Below, piece by piece: positions 32,686 through 42,192 of a stretch of DNA of 64,000 nt (within the stretch, counting starts at the first letter, position 1; each line of letters opens with the position of its first letter). The DNA lies in the NCBI GenBank assembly GCA_017413085.1, contig JAFPVC010000060.1, forward strand, positions 1 to 64,000. The letters are read 5' to 3'. The position numbers were made by a program, and so were the translations under genes. The notes beneath the pieces were generated by a model. The model saw only the letters and a list, made by a program, of their open reading frames with translations, ran no database searches and had not been told where the DNA came from. Source of the DNA: Prevotella sp. (GTDB lineage Bacteria > Bacteroidota > Bacteroidia > Bacteroidales > Bacteroidaceae).

Positions 32686-34322
32686 ACAACAAAATCCTAA
32701 TCTATCAAGTTTTTACACGCCTGTATGGCAATAGGAACACCACACGGAAAGAAAACGGCACGCTCAAGGAGAACGGTGTCGGCAAGTTTCGTGACTTCAC
32801 ACCTACTGTATTGAAACACATACGCGAAATGGGATTCTCACACGTATGGTTCACCGGAGTAATACGTCATGCCACACAGACCGACTACTCTGCAAATGGG
32901 ATACCCAAGCAGCATCCTGCCATAGTAAAAGGAAAGGCTGGCTCACCTTATGCCATCTGCGACTACTACGACGTAGACCCCGATTTGGCTGTCAACGTGG
33001 ACAAGCGCATGGAGGAATATGAAAAACTCATTGCACGCACACAAAAAGCCGGACTAAAAGTCATCATGGACTTTGTGCCTAATCACGTGGCGCGACAATA
33101 CCAATCGATAACGAAGCCCAAAGGCGTAAAAGACCTCGGTGCAAACGACGACCAGGAAAAAGGATTCTCCGCACAAAACAATTTCTACTACTGCCCCGGC
33201 TGTAAGTTTGAACCGCAGTTCGACATTCAAGACTATGAAGAGTTTCCTGCCAAGTCTACCGGCAACGACCACTTTAACCAACATCCGGGAGTCAACGACT
33301 GGTACGAAACAGTTAAGCTTAACTACGGTGTGGATTACTACACCGGTAAGGGGCATTTCTCACCCATACCCGACACTTGGAACAAGATGACCGACATACT
33401 TCTGTTTTGGGCAAAGAAAGGTGTTGACGGTTTTCGATGCGACATGGCAGAGATGGTGCCGTCTGCCTTCTGGGCATGGGCTACAGACAAGGTGAAATAC
33501 CAGCATCCTGACATTGTATTTATCGGCGAGGTATATAATCCTGCAGAATACCGCAACTACATCAACTCAGGTTTTGACTACTTGTATGACAAGGTTGGAA
33601 TGTATGACACCATGCGCAACGTAATATGCGGTCACGGCAGTGCTTCGTTTATAACCGGCGCATGGCAGTCGACCGACGACATCGCCGGCCACATGCTCTA
33701 CTTCCTTGAGAATCACGATGAGCAGCGCGTGGCATCCGATTTCTTCGCAGGCGACGCACGCAAAGGCATACCGGGACTTGTGGCATCAGTGCTTATGCGC
33801 TCTAATCCTTTTATGCTGTATGCAGCAGAGGAATACGGCGAACGCGGAATGGACAAGGAAGGGTTCAGCGGCATGGATGGACGCACAACGATATTCGACT
33901 ACTGGAACATCGACACGCTATGCCGCGCGGCGGAAGGCAAGCTGACAGAAGACGAGCAGTATATTTACACAATGCACGAACGCATCCTGCAGATAGCCCG
34001 TAAGGAAAAAGCCGTTGACGGTGCCTTCTATGACCTCATGTATGTAAATCCATGGTCGGCGCGGTTCGACAACAACAAGCAATATGCCTTCATGCGCAAG
34101 AACGGCAACGACACACTGCTTGTGGTATGCAACTTCAATGGCAACGACGTGAAGATAGACGTGACCATACCGCAACATGCAACGGAATTTCTCTCTTTGA
34201 AAGAGAAGAAATACAAGGCAACCGATCTGCTGAGCGGCGACAAGACTACTATAAGCATCAAGGCCGACGACTTTGTCACGATGACCGTGCCGGCATACAG
34301 TGCAAGAGTGTGGAAGTTCTGA
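32682..34322 (+). CDS. GH13 alpha-amylase-family glycoside hydrolase
   Basis: A 546-residue TIM-barrel enzyme without signal peptide, so probably cytoplasmic. The conserved GH13 regions are DFVPNHVA, the nucleophile region GFRCDMAE, the acid/base IGEVYN and ENHDEQR. A C-terminal beta domain closes the protein (KADDFVTMTVPAYSARVWKF). An insert around residues 140-200 (ANDDQEKGF to NDHFNQHPG) includes a CPGC pair. It probably hydrolyses or transfers alpha-glucans such as glycogen or maltodextrin; specificity is not determined. The start is fixed by the promoter and the overlapping 7-codon mini-ORF. Confidence 0.92.
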   Translation: MNNKILIYQVFTRLYGNRNTTRKENGTLKENGVGKFRDFTPTVLKHIREMGFSHVWFTGVIRHATQTDYSANGIPKQHPAIVKGKAGSPYAICDYYDVDPDLAVNVDKRMEEYEKLIARTQKAGLKVIMDFVPNHVARQYQSITKPKGVKDLGANDDQEKGFSAQNNFYYCPGCKFEPQFDIQDYEEFPAKSTGNDHFNQHPGVNDWYETVKLNYGVDYYTGKGHFSPIPDTWNKMTDILLFWAKKGVDGFRCDMAEMVPSAFWAWATDKVKYQHPDIVFIGEVYNPAEYRNYINSGFDYLYDKVGMYDTMRNVICGHGSASFITGAWQSTDDIAGHMLYFLENHDEQRVASDFFAGDARKGIPGLVASVLMRSNPFMLYAAEEYGERGMDKEGFSGMDGRTTIFDYWNIDTLCRAAEGKLTEDEQYIYTMHERILQIARKEKAVDGAFYDLMYVNPWSARFDNNKQYAFMRKNGNDTLLVVCNFNGNDVKIDVTIPQHATEFLSLKEKKYKATDLLSGDKTTISIKADDFVTMTVPAYSARVWKF

Positions 34323-34335
34323 GCAAGACAATAAA

Positions 34336-34407
34336 AAAAGAAGGAAGTACGGTACAGGTTGACTGTTTGCCAGTCAGCACGTTACCTTACTTCTTTCTTT
34401 TTCGTTA
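34336..34407. terminator. Bidirectional terminator between the GH13 gene and fabD
   Basis: An extended imperfect inverted repeat (AAAGAAGGAAGTACGGTA on the left, TTACCTTACTTCTTTC on the right) with A-rich and T-rich flanks lies between two convergent genes. Confidence 0.6.
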
Positions 34408-34429
34408 TCTTTTGAAATATCTATTCCTA

Positions 34430-35326
34430 TCAGTTCACTCCGCTAATAGTTACCCCTTCTATACCCTTGGCTATTTTGAGTATCATGCCCTGCAGAGCCT
34501 TGCCTGGTCCACACTCTACAAAATCGGTGGCACCATCCTGCATCATCTGCTTAACCTCATACGTCCATTTTACTGGTGCGGTGAGCTGTGCAATGAGATT
34601 CTGCTTAATCTCAGCGGCATCTGTGTGTGCCTTTGCATCTACATTCTGATATACAGGGATGCGTGGATTGCTGAACTCTGTAGCCTCAATGGCAGCCTGA
34701 AGCTCATCCTTGGCCGGCTGCATCAGCGGAGAATGGAATGCACCGCCTACAGGCAGCACAAGAGCACGCTTTGCACCTGCCTCCTTCAATTTCTCACAAG
34801 CCGCATTAACAGCATCGATATTGCCTGAGATAACAAGCTGTCCAGGATTGTTATAGTTTGCAGGGACTACAATATTACCCTCTACAGAAACTTCAGTACA
34901 TATCTTCTCCACGACATCATCGGCAAGTCCTATTATTGCCGCCATTGTTGATGGAGCAGCCTCACAAGCCTTCTGCATAGCCATTGCACGCTTTGAAACA
35001 AGTTTCAGTCCGTCTTCAAACGATAATGCACCTGCTGTCACAAGAGCAGAGAACTCACCCAGAGAATGTCCTGCTGTCATGTCTGCGTCAAAATTCTCAC
35101 CCATGCAGATGGCTGTAATTACGGAATGAAGGAATACGGCCGGCTGTGTAACCTTGGTCTGCTTCAGTTCCTCTGCAGTACCCTCAAACATTATCTTGGT
35201 AATATCAAAACCGAGAATTTCGTTTGCCTTGTCGAAAAGTTCCTTTGCCTTCGGGTTAGTGTCATATAACTCCTTGCCCATACCCGTGAACTGGGCTCCC
35301 TGTCCTGGAAATACGAATGCTTTCAT
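34430..35326 (-). CDS. fabD: Malonyl-CoA:ACP transacylase
   Basis: Transfers malonyl groups from CoA to acyl carrier protein for fatty-acid synthesis. The protein is 298 residues and begins KAFVFPGQGAQFTGMG. The catalytic serine is in AGHSLGEFSAL, and QPAVFLHSV, VVPANYNNPGQLVISG and GGAFHSPLM are typical. It is monocistronic in appearance, convergent with the GH13 gene and separated from rplI by about 150 bp containing an inverted repeat. Confidence 0.96.
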   Translation of the reverse strand: MKAFVFPGQGAQFTGMGKELYDTNPKAKELFDKANEILGFDITKIMFEGTAEELKQTKVTQPAVFLHSVITAICMGENFDADMTAGHSLGEFSALVTAGALSFEDGLKLVSKRAMAMQKACEAAPSTMAAIIGLADDVVEKICTEVSVEGNIVVPANYNNPGQLVISGNIDAVNAACEKLKEAGAKRALVLPVGGAFHSPLMQPAKDELQAAIEATEFSNPRIPVYQNVDAKAHTDAAEIKQNLIAQLTAPVKWTYEVKQMMQDGATDFVECGPGKALQGMILKIAKGIEGVTISGVN

Positions 35327-35379
35327 AAATTGATTAAGTTATGTTTATAGTAGTTTTAGAACCCACCAAAAAAGAAAAA

Positions 35380-35441
35380 GTGAAGAATTTAACTTACCCC
35401 CTTCTGAAACTATCAGTCTGTTCGTAATTTAAATTCTTCAC
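35380..35441. repeat. 13-bp inverted repeat between rplI and fabD
   Basis: GTGAAGAATTTAA (35380-35392) and TTAAATTCTTCAC (35429-35441) are perfect complements with a 36-nt loop, in the 157-bp spacer downstream of rplI. Confidence 0.7.
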
Positions 35442-35483
35442 TCTTCATTATTCGTTCTTCATTTACCGAACGAAGTGAGAGAT

Positions 35484-36029
35484 TTATGCTTCCTCTTCAG
35501 TTGCAGGTGTTTTCTCTACTGCTGGAGCTGTCTCCTCTGCTGGAGCAGCATTCTCTTCAGCGGCAGGAGCCACGTTGGCTGCAGTGTTGCCCTCTGCAAG
35601 CACTGTTACAGGAATCTCAACCTTAACTTCCTTGTGGAACACAACGGTAGCGGCATACTCGCCTACGGTCTTAATGTCCTTCATGATGATGCGCTTGCGG
35701 TCAACCTCGATACCCTTCTTAGCCAGTTCCTCTGCAACGGTAGCTGATGTAACAGAACCATAGAGTACGCCAGTGGCAGAAACCTTTGCCTCTACCTCAA
35801 CAGATACGCCGTTGAGCTTCTCAGCCTCCTTCTCAGCTGCAGCGAGAATAGCTGCGAGCTTGTGAGCCTGCTGTTTGAGGTTCTCAGCGAGCACCTTCTT
35901 TGCAGATGGAGAGGCGATGACAGCCTTGCCTGTTGGGATAAGGTAGTTACGTCCGTAACCAGACTTAACATTTACTATATCGTTCTTGTATCCAAGACCG
36001 ATGATATCTTCTTTCAGTATAATTTCCAT
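35484..36029 (-). CDS. rplI: 50S ribosomal protein L9 with extended acidic C-terminal tail
   Basis: A 181-residue L9. The N-terminal domain (MEIILKEDIIGLGYKNDIVNVKSGYGRNYLIP) and C-terminal domain ending KVEIPVTVLAEG occupy the usual 148 or so residues. The last 33 are an alanine/glutamate/proline tail (AAPAEETAPAVEKTPATEEEA) not found in canonical L9. The gene is last of the rpsF-rpsR-rplI operon, 22 bp after rpsR. The role of the tail is unknown. Confidence 0.95.
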   Translation of the reverse strand: MEIILKEDIIGLGYKNDIVNVKSGYGRNYLIPTGKAVIASPSAKKVLAENLKQQAHKLAAILAAAEKEAEKLNGVSVEVEAKVSATGVLYGSVTSATVAEELAKKGIEVDRKRIIMKDIKTVGEYAATVVFHKEVKVEIPVTVLAEGNTAANVAPAAEENAAPAEETAPAVEKTPATEEEA

Positions 36030-36051
36030 GTGTGTAATCCTCCTTTTTAGT

Positions 36052-36321
36052 TTACTTCATCAAATCGGTTACGTATGGAAGCAGTGCTATCTGGCGGGCA
36101 CGCTTAACAGCCTGTGCCACACGGCGCTGATACTTCAGAGATGTTCCAGTGATACGACGTGGAAGAATCTTGCCCTGCTCGTTAAGGAACTTCTTCAGGA
36201 ACTCAGGATCCTTGTAGTCGATATACTTTATGCCGCTCTTCTTGAAACGGCAATACTTCTTCTTGCGGGTGTCAATAGCCGGTGCGTTGAGATAACGGAT
36301 TTCTGTGTTGTTCTCTGCCAT
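36052..36321 (-). CDS. rpsR: 30S ribosomal protein S18
   Basis: The 89-residue S18 is recognised by [58 protein letters not shown]. It binds the 30S platform next to S6 and follows rpsF by 3 bp. No single-strand-binding gene is interposed, unlike in many Gram-positive bacteria. Confidence 0.97.
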   Translation of the reverse strand: MAENNTEIRYLNAPAIDTRKKKYCRFKKSGIKYIDYKDPEFLKKFLNEQGKILPRRITGTSLKYQRRVAQAVKRARQIALLPYVTDLMK

Positions 36322-36324
36322 GGT

Positions 36325-36672
36325 TTATGCCTCCTCTTTGTTTGCAAGCTTGTTGCGGCGCTTTTCTGCGTATGCAGAAGCGTACTTGTCAAGCTTGACA
36401 GTCATGAAACGAATAACTTTCTCGTCACGGCGGTAAGCGGTTTCGAGAGTAGCGATAACTTCAGGCTCAGCCTTGAACTCAACGAGGTTGTAGAAACCTG
36501 TTGACTTCTTGTCAATAGCATAAGCCATCTTCTTGAGTCCCCAAGCCTCCTCGTTCAGTATCTCGGCACCATTGTCCTTGAGCACCTTTGTGAACTTAGC
36601 GACCGTTTCCTTTGCCTGGTCATCAGACAAAACGGGAGTCAGAATGAAAACGGTTTCGTAATGATTCATCAT
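36325..36672 (-). CDS. rpsF: 30S ribosomal protein S6
   Basis: The 115-residue S6 ([55 protein letters not shown]) pairs with S18 on the platform of the small subunit. First gene of the rpsF-rpsR-rplI operon, with a promoter at 36740-36770 and a leader of about 60 nt that could carry autoregulation by S6:S18, although I did not identify the known motif. Confidence 0.97.
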   Translation of the reverse strand: MMNHYETVFILTPVLSDDQAKETVAKFTKVLKDNGAEILNEEAWGLKKMAYAIDKKSTGFYNLVEFKAEPEVIATLETAYRRDEKVIRFMTVKLDKYASAYAEKRRNKLANKEEA

Positions 36673-36739
36673 TTGTGAATTTGTTAATAATAATGTTATA
36701 ATAATGTTGTTTATGCGTATAGTTACGCAAAATCGGGTG

Positions 36740-36770
36740 CAAAGGTACTACTTTTTTTTGAATTGACAAA
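36740..36770 (-). promoter_or_regulatory. Promoter of rpsF-rpsR-rplI
   Basis: Minus strand TTTG (36770-36767), 19-bp spacer, TACCTTTG (36747-36740). Confidence 0.75.
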
Positions 36771-36832
36771 ACAAATCATCTAAAAAAACATCTTTTATTC
36801 CATTTTACAACCGAATTACAAAGTAAAACAGA

Positions 36833-37807
36833 CTATTTATCCCTATTGCGGAACCACGTGGCGAGTATTGTACCAGATATCGAATGCCATGCGCAGCTTA
36901 CTGCTGCTGGTATCACTGCAAGCGGACATGATACTGCGAAGAATGTAGATGCGAGCACCGTGGCAAGTCCTGCATTCTGCATTCCCACCTCTATTGATAT
37001 GGTACGGTTTTTGGCTTTTGAGAAACCGAACATCTTGCCCACGGTATAGCCAGTGAGATAGCCCAGTGAGTTGTGGCACAGCACCACGGCGAATACGGTG
37101 AGGAAGAATACGAGGCCCTCCATGAGCAGTTTGTCATGTACTGCGGAGATGACGCCACCCACTATGCAGGCCAGTCCCAGCACGCTGAAGGCTGGCATCA
37201 CAGCCTGTGCCTTCTTGAAGGCCTCTTTCTTTCCAAAGAAAAGGTTGGCGAAGAAACCAATGCTGACAGGCAACAGTGTCACGATGAGTATGTTCAGAAA
37301 CATGCCCAGGGCATCCACCTCCACCTGCTCACCCGCAAGCCACAATACGAGCAATGGTGTCATGATAGGTGCCAGCAGTGTGGAAGCCGTCGTCATGCCC
37401 ACGGAGAATGCCACGTCGCCACGGCAGAGGTATGACATGATATTGCTCGACACACCGCCGGGACAACATCCCACAAGTATAATGCCCACGATGATGGGTT
37501 TGGGGATGACTATCCCGATGTATCCAACACCGATGGTAAGGAACCATGCTATCAACGGCATCAGCGTGAACTGTGCGCATGTACCGATGAGGATATCCCA
37601 TGGACGAGCTGCCAGCACACGCATGTCCTGCATGGTCAGCGTAAGTCCCATGGTGAGCATTATGAATCCGAGTATGCACGACTGCGTAGTACCGTGTACC
37701 CATGTAAACAGCTGTGGCACGATATAAGTTACCACTGCCACGGCAATGATAAACCACGAAGTGTAAGTAGAGAGCCACTGGCTCGCCTTATAGAGATATT
37801 TATACAT
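36833..37807 (-). CDS. Bile acid:sodium symporter-family (BASS) transporter
   Basis: A 324-residue membrane protein with nine or ten hydrophobic segments. Family motifs are the GLTLTMQD segment, GCCPGGVSSNIMSYLCRGDVAFSV and ISIEVGMQNAGLATVLAS. These lie in the crossing helices that bind sodium in BASS proteins. The substrate could be an organic anion such as a 2-keto acid or a sulfated steroid; sequence does not tell. A TAACTTTG box at 37831-37838 precedes it by about 24 nt, and the gene appears monocistronic. Confidence 0.9.
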   Translation of the reverse strand: MYKYLYKASQWLSTYTSWFIIAVAVVTYIVPQLFTWVHGTTQSCILGFIMLTMGLTLTMQDMRVLAARPWDILIGTCAQFTLMPLIAWFLTIGVGYIGIVIPKPIIVGIILVGCCPGGVSSNIMSYLCRGDVAFSVGMTTASTLLAPIMTPLLVLWLAGEQVEVDALGMFLNILIVTLLPVSIGFFANLFFGKKEAFKKAQAVMPAFSVLGLACIVGGVISAVHDKLLMEGLVFFLTVFAVVLCHNSLGYLTGYTVGKMFGFSKAKNRTISIEVGMQNAGLATVLASTFFAVSCPLAVIPAAVSCAWHSISGTILATWFRNRDK

Positions 37808-37950
37808 ATTTTAGAATTTCTTTCAAAGTACAAAGTTACGATTTTTTTCTTTATCTTTTGGATTTATTATGCTATAATTCGTTAAAACATAAAAAAACGA
37901 GTGATATGTCAAAGAAAATCATTATATTTGCAATTAAAAATCTATATCAA

Positions 37951-38850
37951 ATGCCAGATTACGAAAAAGTGTCAGTGGCAATGGCTACCTACAACGGTGA
38001 AAGATACCTTGCTGAGCAACTTGACTCTATTCTTTGTCAGACGATAAGAAACATAGAAGTAGTAGTGTGTGATGACTGCTCTACAGACAGTACCTGGGAC
38101 ATACTTCTGGATTATGCCGCAAGGGATAGTCGCGTGATAGCATTCAGAAATGAGCATAACATTGGCAGCAAGAAGACTTTTGAACAAGCAGTAAGCCACT
38201 GTAATGGAGAACTGATATGCCTGAGTGACCAAGATGACGTATGGTTTCCCGACCATATAGAGATGCTTATGGAACACCTGACAGACGGAGTGCAGATCGT
38301 CTGCGGACGTCCGCTTTTCGTTGACGAGAAGCTGAATACGTTGCCTAAGGAATACGACTACTTCAGAATGAGGCATGTACCGCAGAGTGACATGGATGCT
38401 GCGCGCCATATATTGCTTTGTATGAACACATATCAGGGCGCATCAATGCTTGTCAGGCGTAGTTTCTTCAAATATGCCAACCCCATACCTGAACAGGTCT
38501 TGTACCATGATGCATGGTATGCGGCTTTAGCTTGTTTTACCGGTGGGATTACCTATGTAGATAAACACGACTTGTATTACCGGCGGTTGAGTACGTCGCT
38601 TACGGGGGGCTTCATGGCGCGCTCTCCCTTGCGTGACTTTATCTGCCACATCGTGTATAGTCGTATGCTGTTTGACCGTCTGCACTTTGTCACTGCCATT
38701 CGCGAGAGAGCAAACCCTATGCTGACAGATGAGCAAAAGGCGATGCTGGCACAGATAGAGAAAATGCTGAGACGACGCAATACACTCTGGGGAAGAATCA
38801 GGAATATCCCCTACATGATAAGACACTTTAGAAGCATATACTGCTGTTGA
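37951..38850 (+). CDS. Glycosyltransferase family 2 protein
   Basis: A GT-A-fold transferase of 299 residues. It starts MPDYEKVSVAMATYNGERYL, followed by LDSILCQTIRNIEVVVCDDCSTDSTW and the LSDQDDVWFPDHIEML segment carrying the metal-binding DxD-type site. The tail is basic (RRRNTLWGRIRNIPYMIRHF). I start at 37951 because a TATATTTG box lies at 37923-37930; the open frame continues upstream to 37858. It probably adds a sugar to a cell-surface glycan, but no capsule or O-antigen cluster surrounds it, so it is an orphan. Confidence 0.88.
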   Translation: MPDYEKVSVAMATYNGERYLAEQLDSILCQTIRNIEVVVCDDCSTDSTWDILLDYAARDSRVIAFRNEHNIGSKKTFEQAVSHCNGELICLSDQDDVWFPDHIEMLMEHLTDGVQIVCGRPLFVDEKLNTLPKEYDYFRMRHVPQSDMDAARHILLCMNTYQGASMLVRRSFFKYANPIPEQVLYHDAWYAALACFTGGITYVDKHDLYYRRLSTSLTGGFMARSPLRDFICHIVYSRMLFDRLHFVTAIRERANPMLTDEQKAMLAQIEKMLRRRNTLWGRIRNIPYMIRHFRSIYCC

Positions 38851-38866
38851 GGTGTGCTCTCCGTAA

Positions 38867-40120
38867 TTAACCTATCTTGCTTACCTTATTATATATGTTC
38901 TCTGGATTGATTTCGTTGCAGAACTTACCGTCTTGATAGAGAATCTTACCGTCAACCATCGTCATCTTCACGTTTTGCTTGCTGCCGGAATATACGAGGT
39001 TCTTCTCGATATTGTTTATCGGCTGCATGTTTGGCTGCATCAAGTCTATCATGATGATGTCAGCCTTCTTGCCTTTGGCAAGCACGTCGCAGTCGTCAAG
39101 ATGCATAGCCTTGGCACCGTTTACCGTAGCCATCTTCAGCACCTCACGGGCGTCAAGGGCCGCAGCATCGTTGTCGCGCAGTTTTGCAAGACCGGCAACA
39201 AGGAACATCTCGCGGAAGAAGTCGAGACAGTTGTTTGAGGCCGGACCGTCAGTGCCTATCGCCACCGTTATGCCGCGCTTCAGGTATTCGCTTATCGGTG
39301 CTATGCCCGATGCCAGCTTGGTGTTGCTGCCAGGGTTGGTGACCATATACAGTCCGCGGCGCTTCATGGTGTCGTAATCCTCCTCACTCATCCATACGCC
39401 GTGGTATATGCCACCGCCGTAGTCGAACATGCCGAGCGAGTCGAGGAAAGTCACCGGCGTCTTGCCATAACGCTCCACACAGCCCTTTACCTCAGCCTCC
39501 GTCTCACAGGCATGCACATATAGCGGAGCCTTATTCTTCTGTACTACAGAAGCAATGGTCTTGAGATTGTCGATGTTGGTGGTGTATTCAGCATGGAAAC
39601 CCAGCTGATAAGACTGCAGCGAACCTGGCACGTTGTATTTGTTATACATATAGTCTATCCAGCGCACGTCCTTTGAGAAATCGTTCACACCGCCTGTCTG
39701 TACGCAGCGGAACCCCATGTCGTCCATAGCCTTAGCCACCCATTCCTGCTCCATATACATATCGAAGCAGGCAGTAATGCCACTCGTCAGATACTCCAAC
39801 ACCGAAAGCTGGCTTGCCCAGTAGATGTCGTCGCCGGTGAGCTTTGCCTCTACGGGGAAGATGTCTTCGTTGAGCCATGCATCAAGCGGTTTGTCATCAG
39901 CAAGGGAGCGCAGCATGCTCATACCGCTGTGTGCGTGTGCATTCTTGAAACCTGGCATCAGCAGGTTATGCTGACAATCTATCTCCTTGTCGAACGTCCC
40001 TCCATCGGTTTTCCCTCCCACGTATGTGATGCGTGAGCCGTCGATGTGTATCTCTCCATTGAAAATCTCCTGCCCTTCCACCATTGAGAGGATGCGGGCG
40101 TTATATAGTCTTGTCTTCAT
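38867..40120 (-). CDS. mtaD: Amidohydrolase, 5-methylthioadenosine/S-adenosylhomocysteine deaminase-like
   Basis: A 417-residue metal-dependent deaminase of the TRZ/ATZ/SsnA group. Metal and catalytic sites are visible: PGFKNAHAHSGMSMLR, LGFHAEY, VHACETEAE and GTDGPASNN. The sequence fits deaminases that convert MTA and SAH to the inosyl compounds in nucleoside salvage; guanine- or chlorohydrolase-like activities remain possible. It follows the HAD phosphatase gene by 33 bp on the same strand, so the pair is probably co-transcribed. Confidence 0.82.
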   Translation of the reverse strand: MKTRLYNARILSMVEGQEIFNGEIHIDGSRITYVGGKTDGGTFDKEIDCQHNLLMPGFKNAHAHSGMSMLRSLADDKPLDAWLNEDIFPVEAKLTGDDIYWASQLSVLEYLTSGITACFDMYMEQEWVAKAMDDMGFRCVQTGGVNDFSKDVRWIDYMYNKYNVPGSLQSYQLGFHAEYTTNIDNLKTIASVVQKNKAPLYVHACETEAEVKGCVERYGKTPVTFLDSLGMFDYGGGIYHGVWMSEEDYDTMKRRGLYMVTNPGSNTKLASGIAPISEYLKRGITVAIGTDGPASNNCLDFFREMFLVAGLAKLRDNDAAALDAREVLKMATVNGAKAMHLDDCDVLAKGKKADIIMIDLMQPNMQPINNIEKNLVYSGSKQNVKMTMVDGKILYQDGKFCNEINPENIYNKVSKIG

Positions 40121-40153
40121 TTATAGTACAAATCTTCTGTCAAACAATTTCAT

Positions 40154-40918
40154 TCATTTAATAACTTCTGTCAGGCTCTCTTTCAGTTCATCCATATCCT
40201 GCATCACCACATCGGCACCAGCGGAGGCCAGTTCGTCATCAGCCAGCGGTCCTGTGTTTACGGCAACGGTAAAACATCGTGCGGCCGCAGCAGCCTTGAT
40301 GCCAAGCGGTGCATTCTCCACCACCATCACCTGCCACGGTTGCAGTCTCATGCGAGTTGCCAGTTTGCCACTGTGCAACAGTGCCGCCTCTGCCTTTGCC
40401 ATGCCACAGAGATACGGGTCAGGTGCAGGTTTGCCCTGTGTCACATCAGTGGCCGTAACAATCACCTCCGGGCAAACAAGTCCATTGAAGTCGTCAAGTA
40501 TCCTGCTAATCAGTGTCGGCTGGCCACTTCCCGTCACCACACCTATCAGTACACCGTGTTCATGCAGTGCCTGCAAAGCCTCATGCACACCGGGAATAAG
40601 TCCTGCAGGAATTTTCTTTGCAAACACCTCTGACTTATATCGATACATTTCTTCTGCTTCCTCCATACTTACAGGTTTGCCCCATTGCCGCGCAGTAATC
40701 AACTGTATAGTCTCCACGCCGCGCATTCCCTCAAAGGCGAAAGCATCACGCTTGCTCATATCAAGATTGTATTTCTTCATACTCTCATGCCATGACTCGG
40801 CATGATTCCACATTGAATCATACAGCACTCCATCCATGTCAAAAAGAGCCACAAGCGGTGCGCACTGCGAAAAGCCGTGCTTCATGCAGTATTTCTTTAT
40901 ACCCTCAGTCATTTCCAT
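40154..40918 (-). CDS. HAD-superfamily hydrolase (beta-phosphoglucomutase/phosphatase-like)
   Basis: A 254-residue HAD protein. Motif I is LFDMDGVLYDSM with the aspartate nucleophile, motif II GVVTGSG, motif III around GKPAPDPYLCGM, motif IV VVENAPLGIKAA. A helical cap lies between motifs I and II. The subgroup includes sugar-phosphate phosphatases and beta-phosphoglucomutases; the substrate is not evident. A TAATTTTG box (40968-40975, minus strand) precedes it. It is first in an operon with the MtaD-like gene, hinting at salvage of a phosphorylated metabolite. Confidence 0.88.
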   Translation of the reverse strand: MEMTEGIKKYCMKHGFSQCAPLVALFDMDGVLYDSMWNHAESWHESMKKYNLDMSKRDAFAFEGMRGVETIQLITARQWGKPVSMEEAEEMYRYKSEVFAKKIPAGLIPGVHEALQALHEHGVLIGVVTGSGQPTLISRILDDFNGLVCPEVIVTATDVTQGKPAPDPYLCGMAKAEAALLHSGKLATRMRLQPWQVMVVENAPLGIKAAAAARCFTVAVNTGPLADDELASAGADVVMQDMDELKESLTEVIK

Positions 40919-41039
40919 ATTCTCAGCCTTTCCTCAAAACATATAGTCATAAAAACACGTCATGGTGCAAAATTACAAAAAAAATCTCATACAAGATGAT
41001 GTTTTCAAATAAAAATAGGCTTATTTGCAAAATAATGTG

Positions 41040-41047
41040 TAACTTTG
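41040..41047 (+). promoter_or_regulatory. -7 box (TAACTTTG) of the GH43/symporter operon
   Basis: About 41 nt before the GH43 ATG at 41089. It rules out the longer open frame starting at 40792. Confidence 0.65.
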
Positions 41048-41088
41048 CACTATCAAATCAGAAAATTGCAAACAACCACAGAAACAAT

Positions 41089-42165
41089 ATGACAACGAAA
41101 TCCATCACTCGAATGCTGTCTGCAGCATTATTCTTTCTTCTTTGTTCTTATACCATCCAGTCTGTCGCAGTGAATCCACAGAAGGGAAACTACTTCCTTT
41201 TCTGCCACATGAGCGACAAAGGTCAATGGACTGCCTTTGCCGTAAGCAAGGATGCAGAGAACTGGCAGGACATCAAGGGGGGCGACTCCATATTCTCAAG
41301 CCACGAGCTGGCAGGAATAGAGGGCGGCACGCGTGATGCCTACATCTGCCGCAGTCACGACATGAAACGCTATCTCATGGTGACAACCGACATGAACAAC
41401 TCGAAGACCAAGGCTCTGGGCAAGAAAGAGGCCTGGGACAACTACGGCATAAACTTGCTGACATCTGACGACCTCATACACTGGAAATCCACCACATTCG
41501 ACTATCGCAAGGGTAAAAACATTTTCTGCGACCCAGAAGCACAAAGCGTATACAATGACTGGACAACCATAAACCGCGTATGGGCTCCGCAGATATTCTG
41601 GGACGAGACATACATGTGGCCCGACGGCAAACGCGGCGGCTACTTCATCTACTACTCCATGTGGAACCGTGGTGAGGAGGCATACGACCGCATGTACTAC
41701 AGCTATGCTGACGAGTCGTTCACACGAATGACACAGCCACAGCCGCTCTTCGACTGGGGCTATGCCACCATTGATGCCGACATCAACTATGTAGAGGCTG
41801 ACGGTCTGTTCCACATGATGATAAAGAAAGAAGGTGGACAGCCAGGTCTCTTCACTGCCACGGCAAAGAAACTGACTGGCCCATGGAGCGAGCCAGTTGC
41901 CGACGACTACGTAAACTTTGAGGGAAAGAAAAAGTGTGAGGGTGTGTCTGCTTTCCAAGTACCAGGCGAAGATGGATGGCGCATTGCCTACATAGAATAT
42001 TCATCACGTCCGCGCAACTATCGCATCTGCCACGCCGACAAGTTCATGCGCAACTTCAACTCTCCCTCCAACATCAAGGGGGTTACGGCTCCACAGCATG
42101 GCTCGTTCATGCGCATAACGAAGAAAGAATACAAGCGACTGCTGAAACTGAACAAGAAAAAATAA
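41089..42165 (+). CDS. Secreted glycoside hydrolase family 43-like protein
   Basis: A 358-residue protein with a signal peptide (MLSAALFFLLCSYTIQSVA) and a five-bladed beta-propeller pattern: GGTRDAYICRSHDMKRYLMV, LTSDDLIHWK, NRVWAPQIFWDE and IDADINYVEADGLFHMMIKKEG. These match GH43-type arabinosidase/xylosidase-like enzymes. I choose ATG 41089 over an upstream extension, because the promoter box is at 41040 and the signal peptide follows directly. The next gene, 27 bp on, is a sodium/solute symporter, so the pair could release and import a sugar. The substrate is unknown. Confidence 0.85.
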   Translation: MTTKSITRMLSAALFFLLCSYTIQSVAVNPQKGNYFLFCHMSDKGQWTAFAVSKDAENWQDIKGGDSIFSSHELAGIEGGTRDAYICRSHDMKRYLMVTTDMNNSKTKALGKKEAWDNYGINLLTSDDLIHWKSTTFDYRKGKNIFCDPEAQSVYNDWTTINRVWAPQIFWDETYMWPDGKRGGYFIYYSMWNRGEEAYDRMYYSYADESFTRMTQPQPLFDWGYATIDADINYVEADGLFHMMIKKEGGQPGLFTATAKKLTGPWSEPVADDYVNFEGKKKCEGVSAFQVPGEDGWRIAYIEYSSRPRNYRICHADKFMRNFNSPSNIKGVTAPQHGSFMRITKKEYKRLLKLNKKK

Positions 42166-42192
42166 CATATTATTGGTTCAGGCAAGGTATCA

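Noticed and set aside
40792..41088. Upstream extension of the GH43 frame
   Set aside because: The extension overlaps the divergent HAD gene and the promoter box at 41040-41047; a normal signal peptide starts at 41089.
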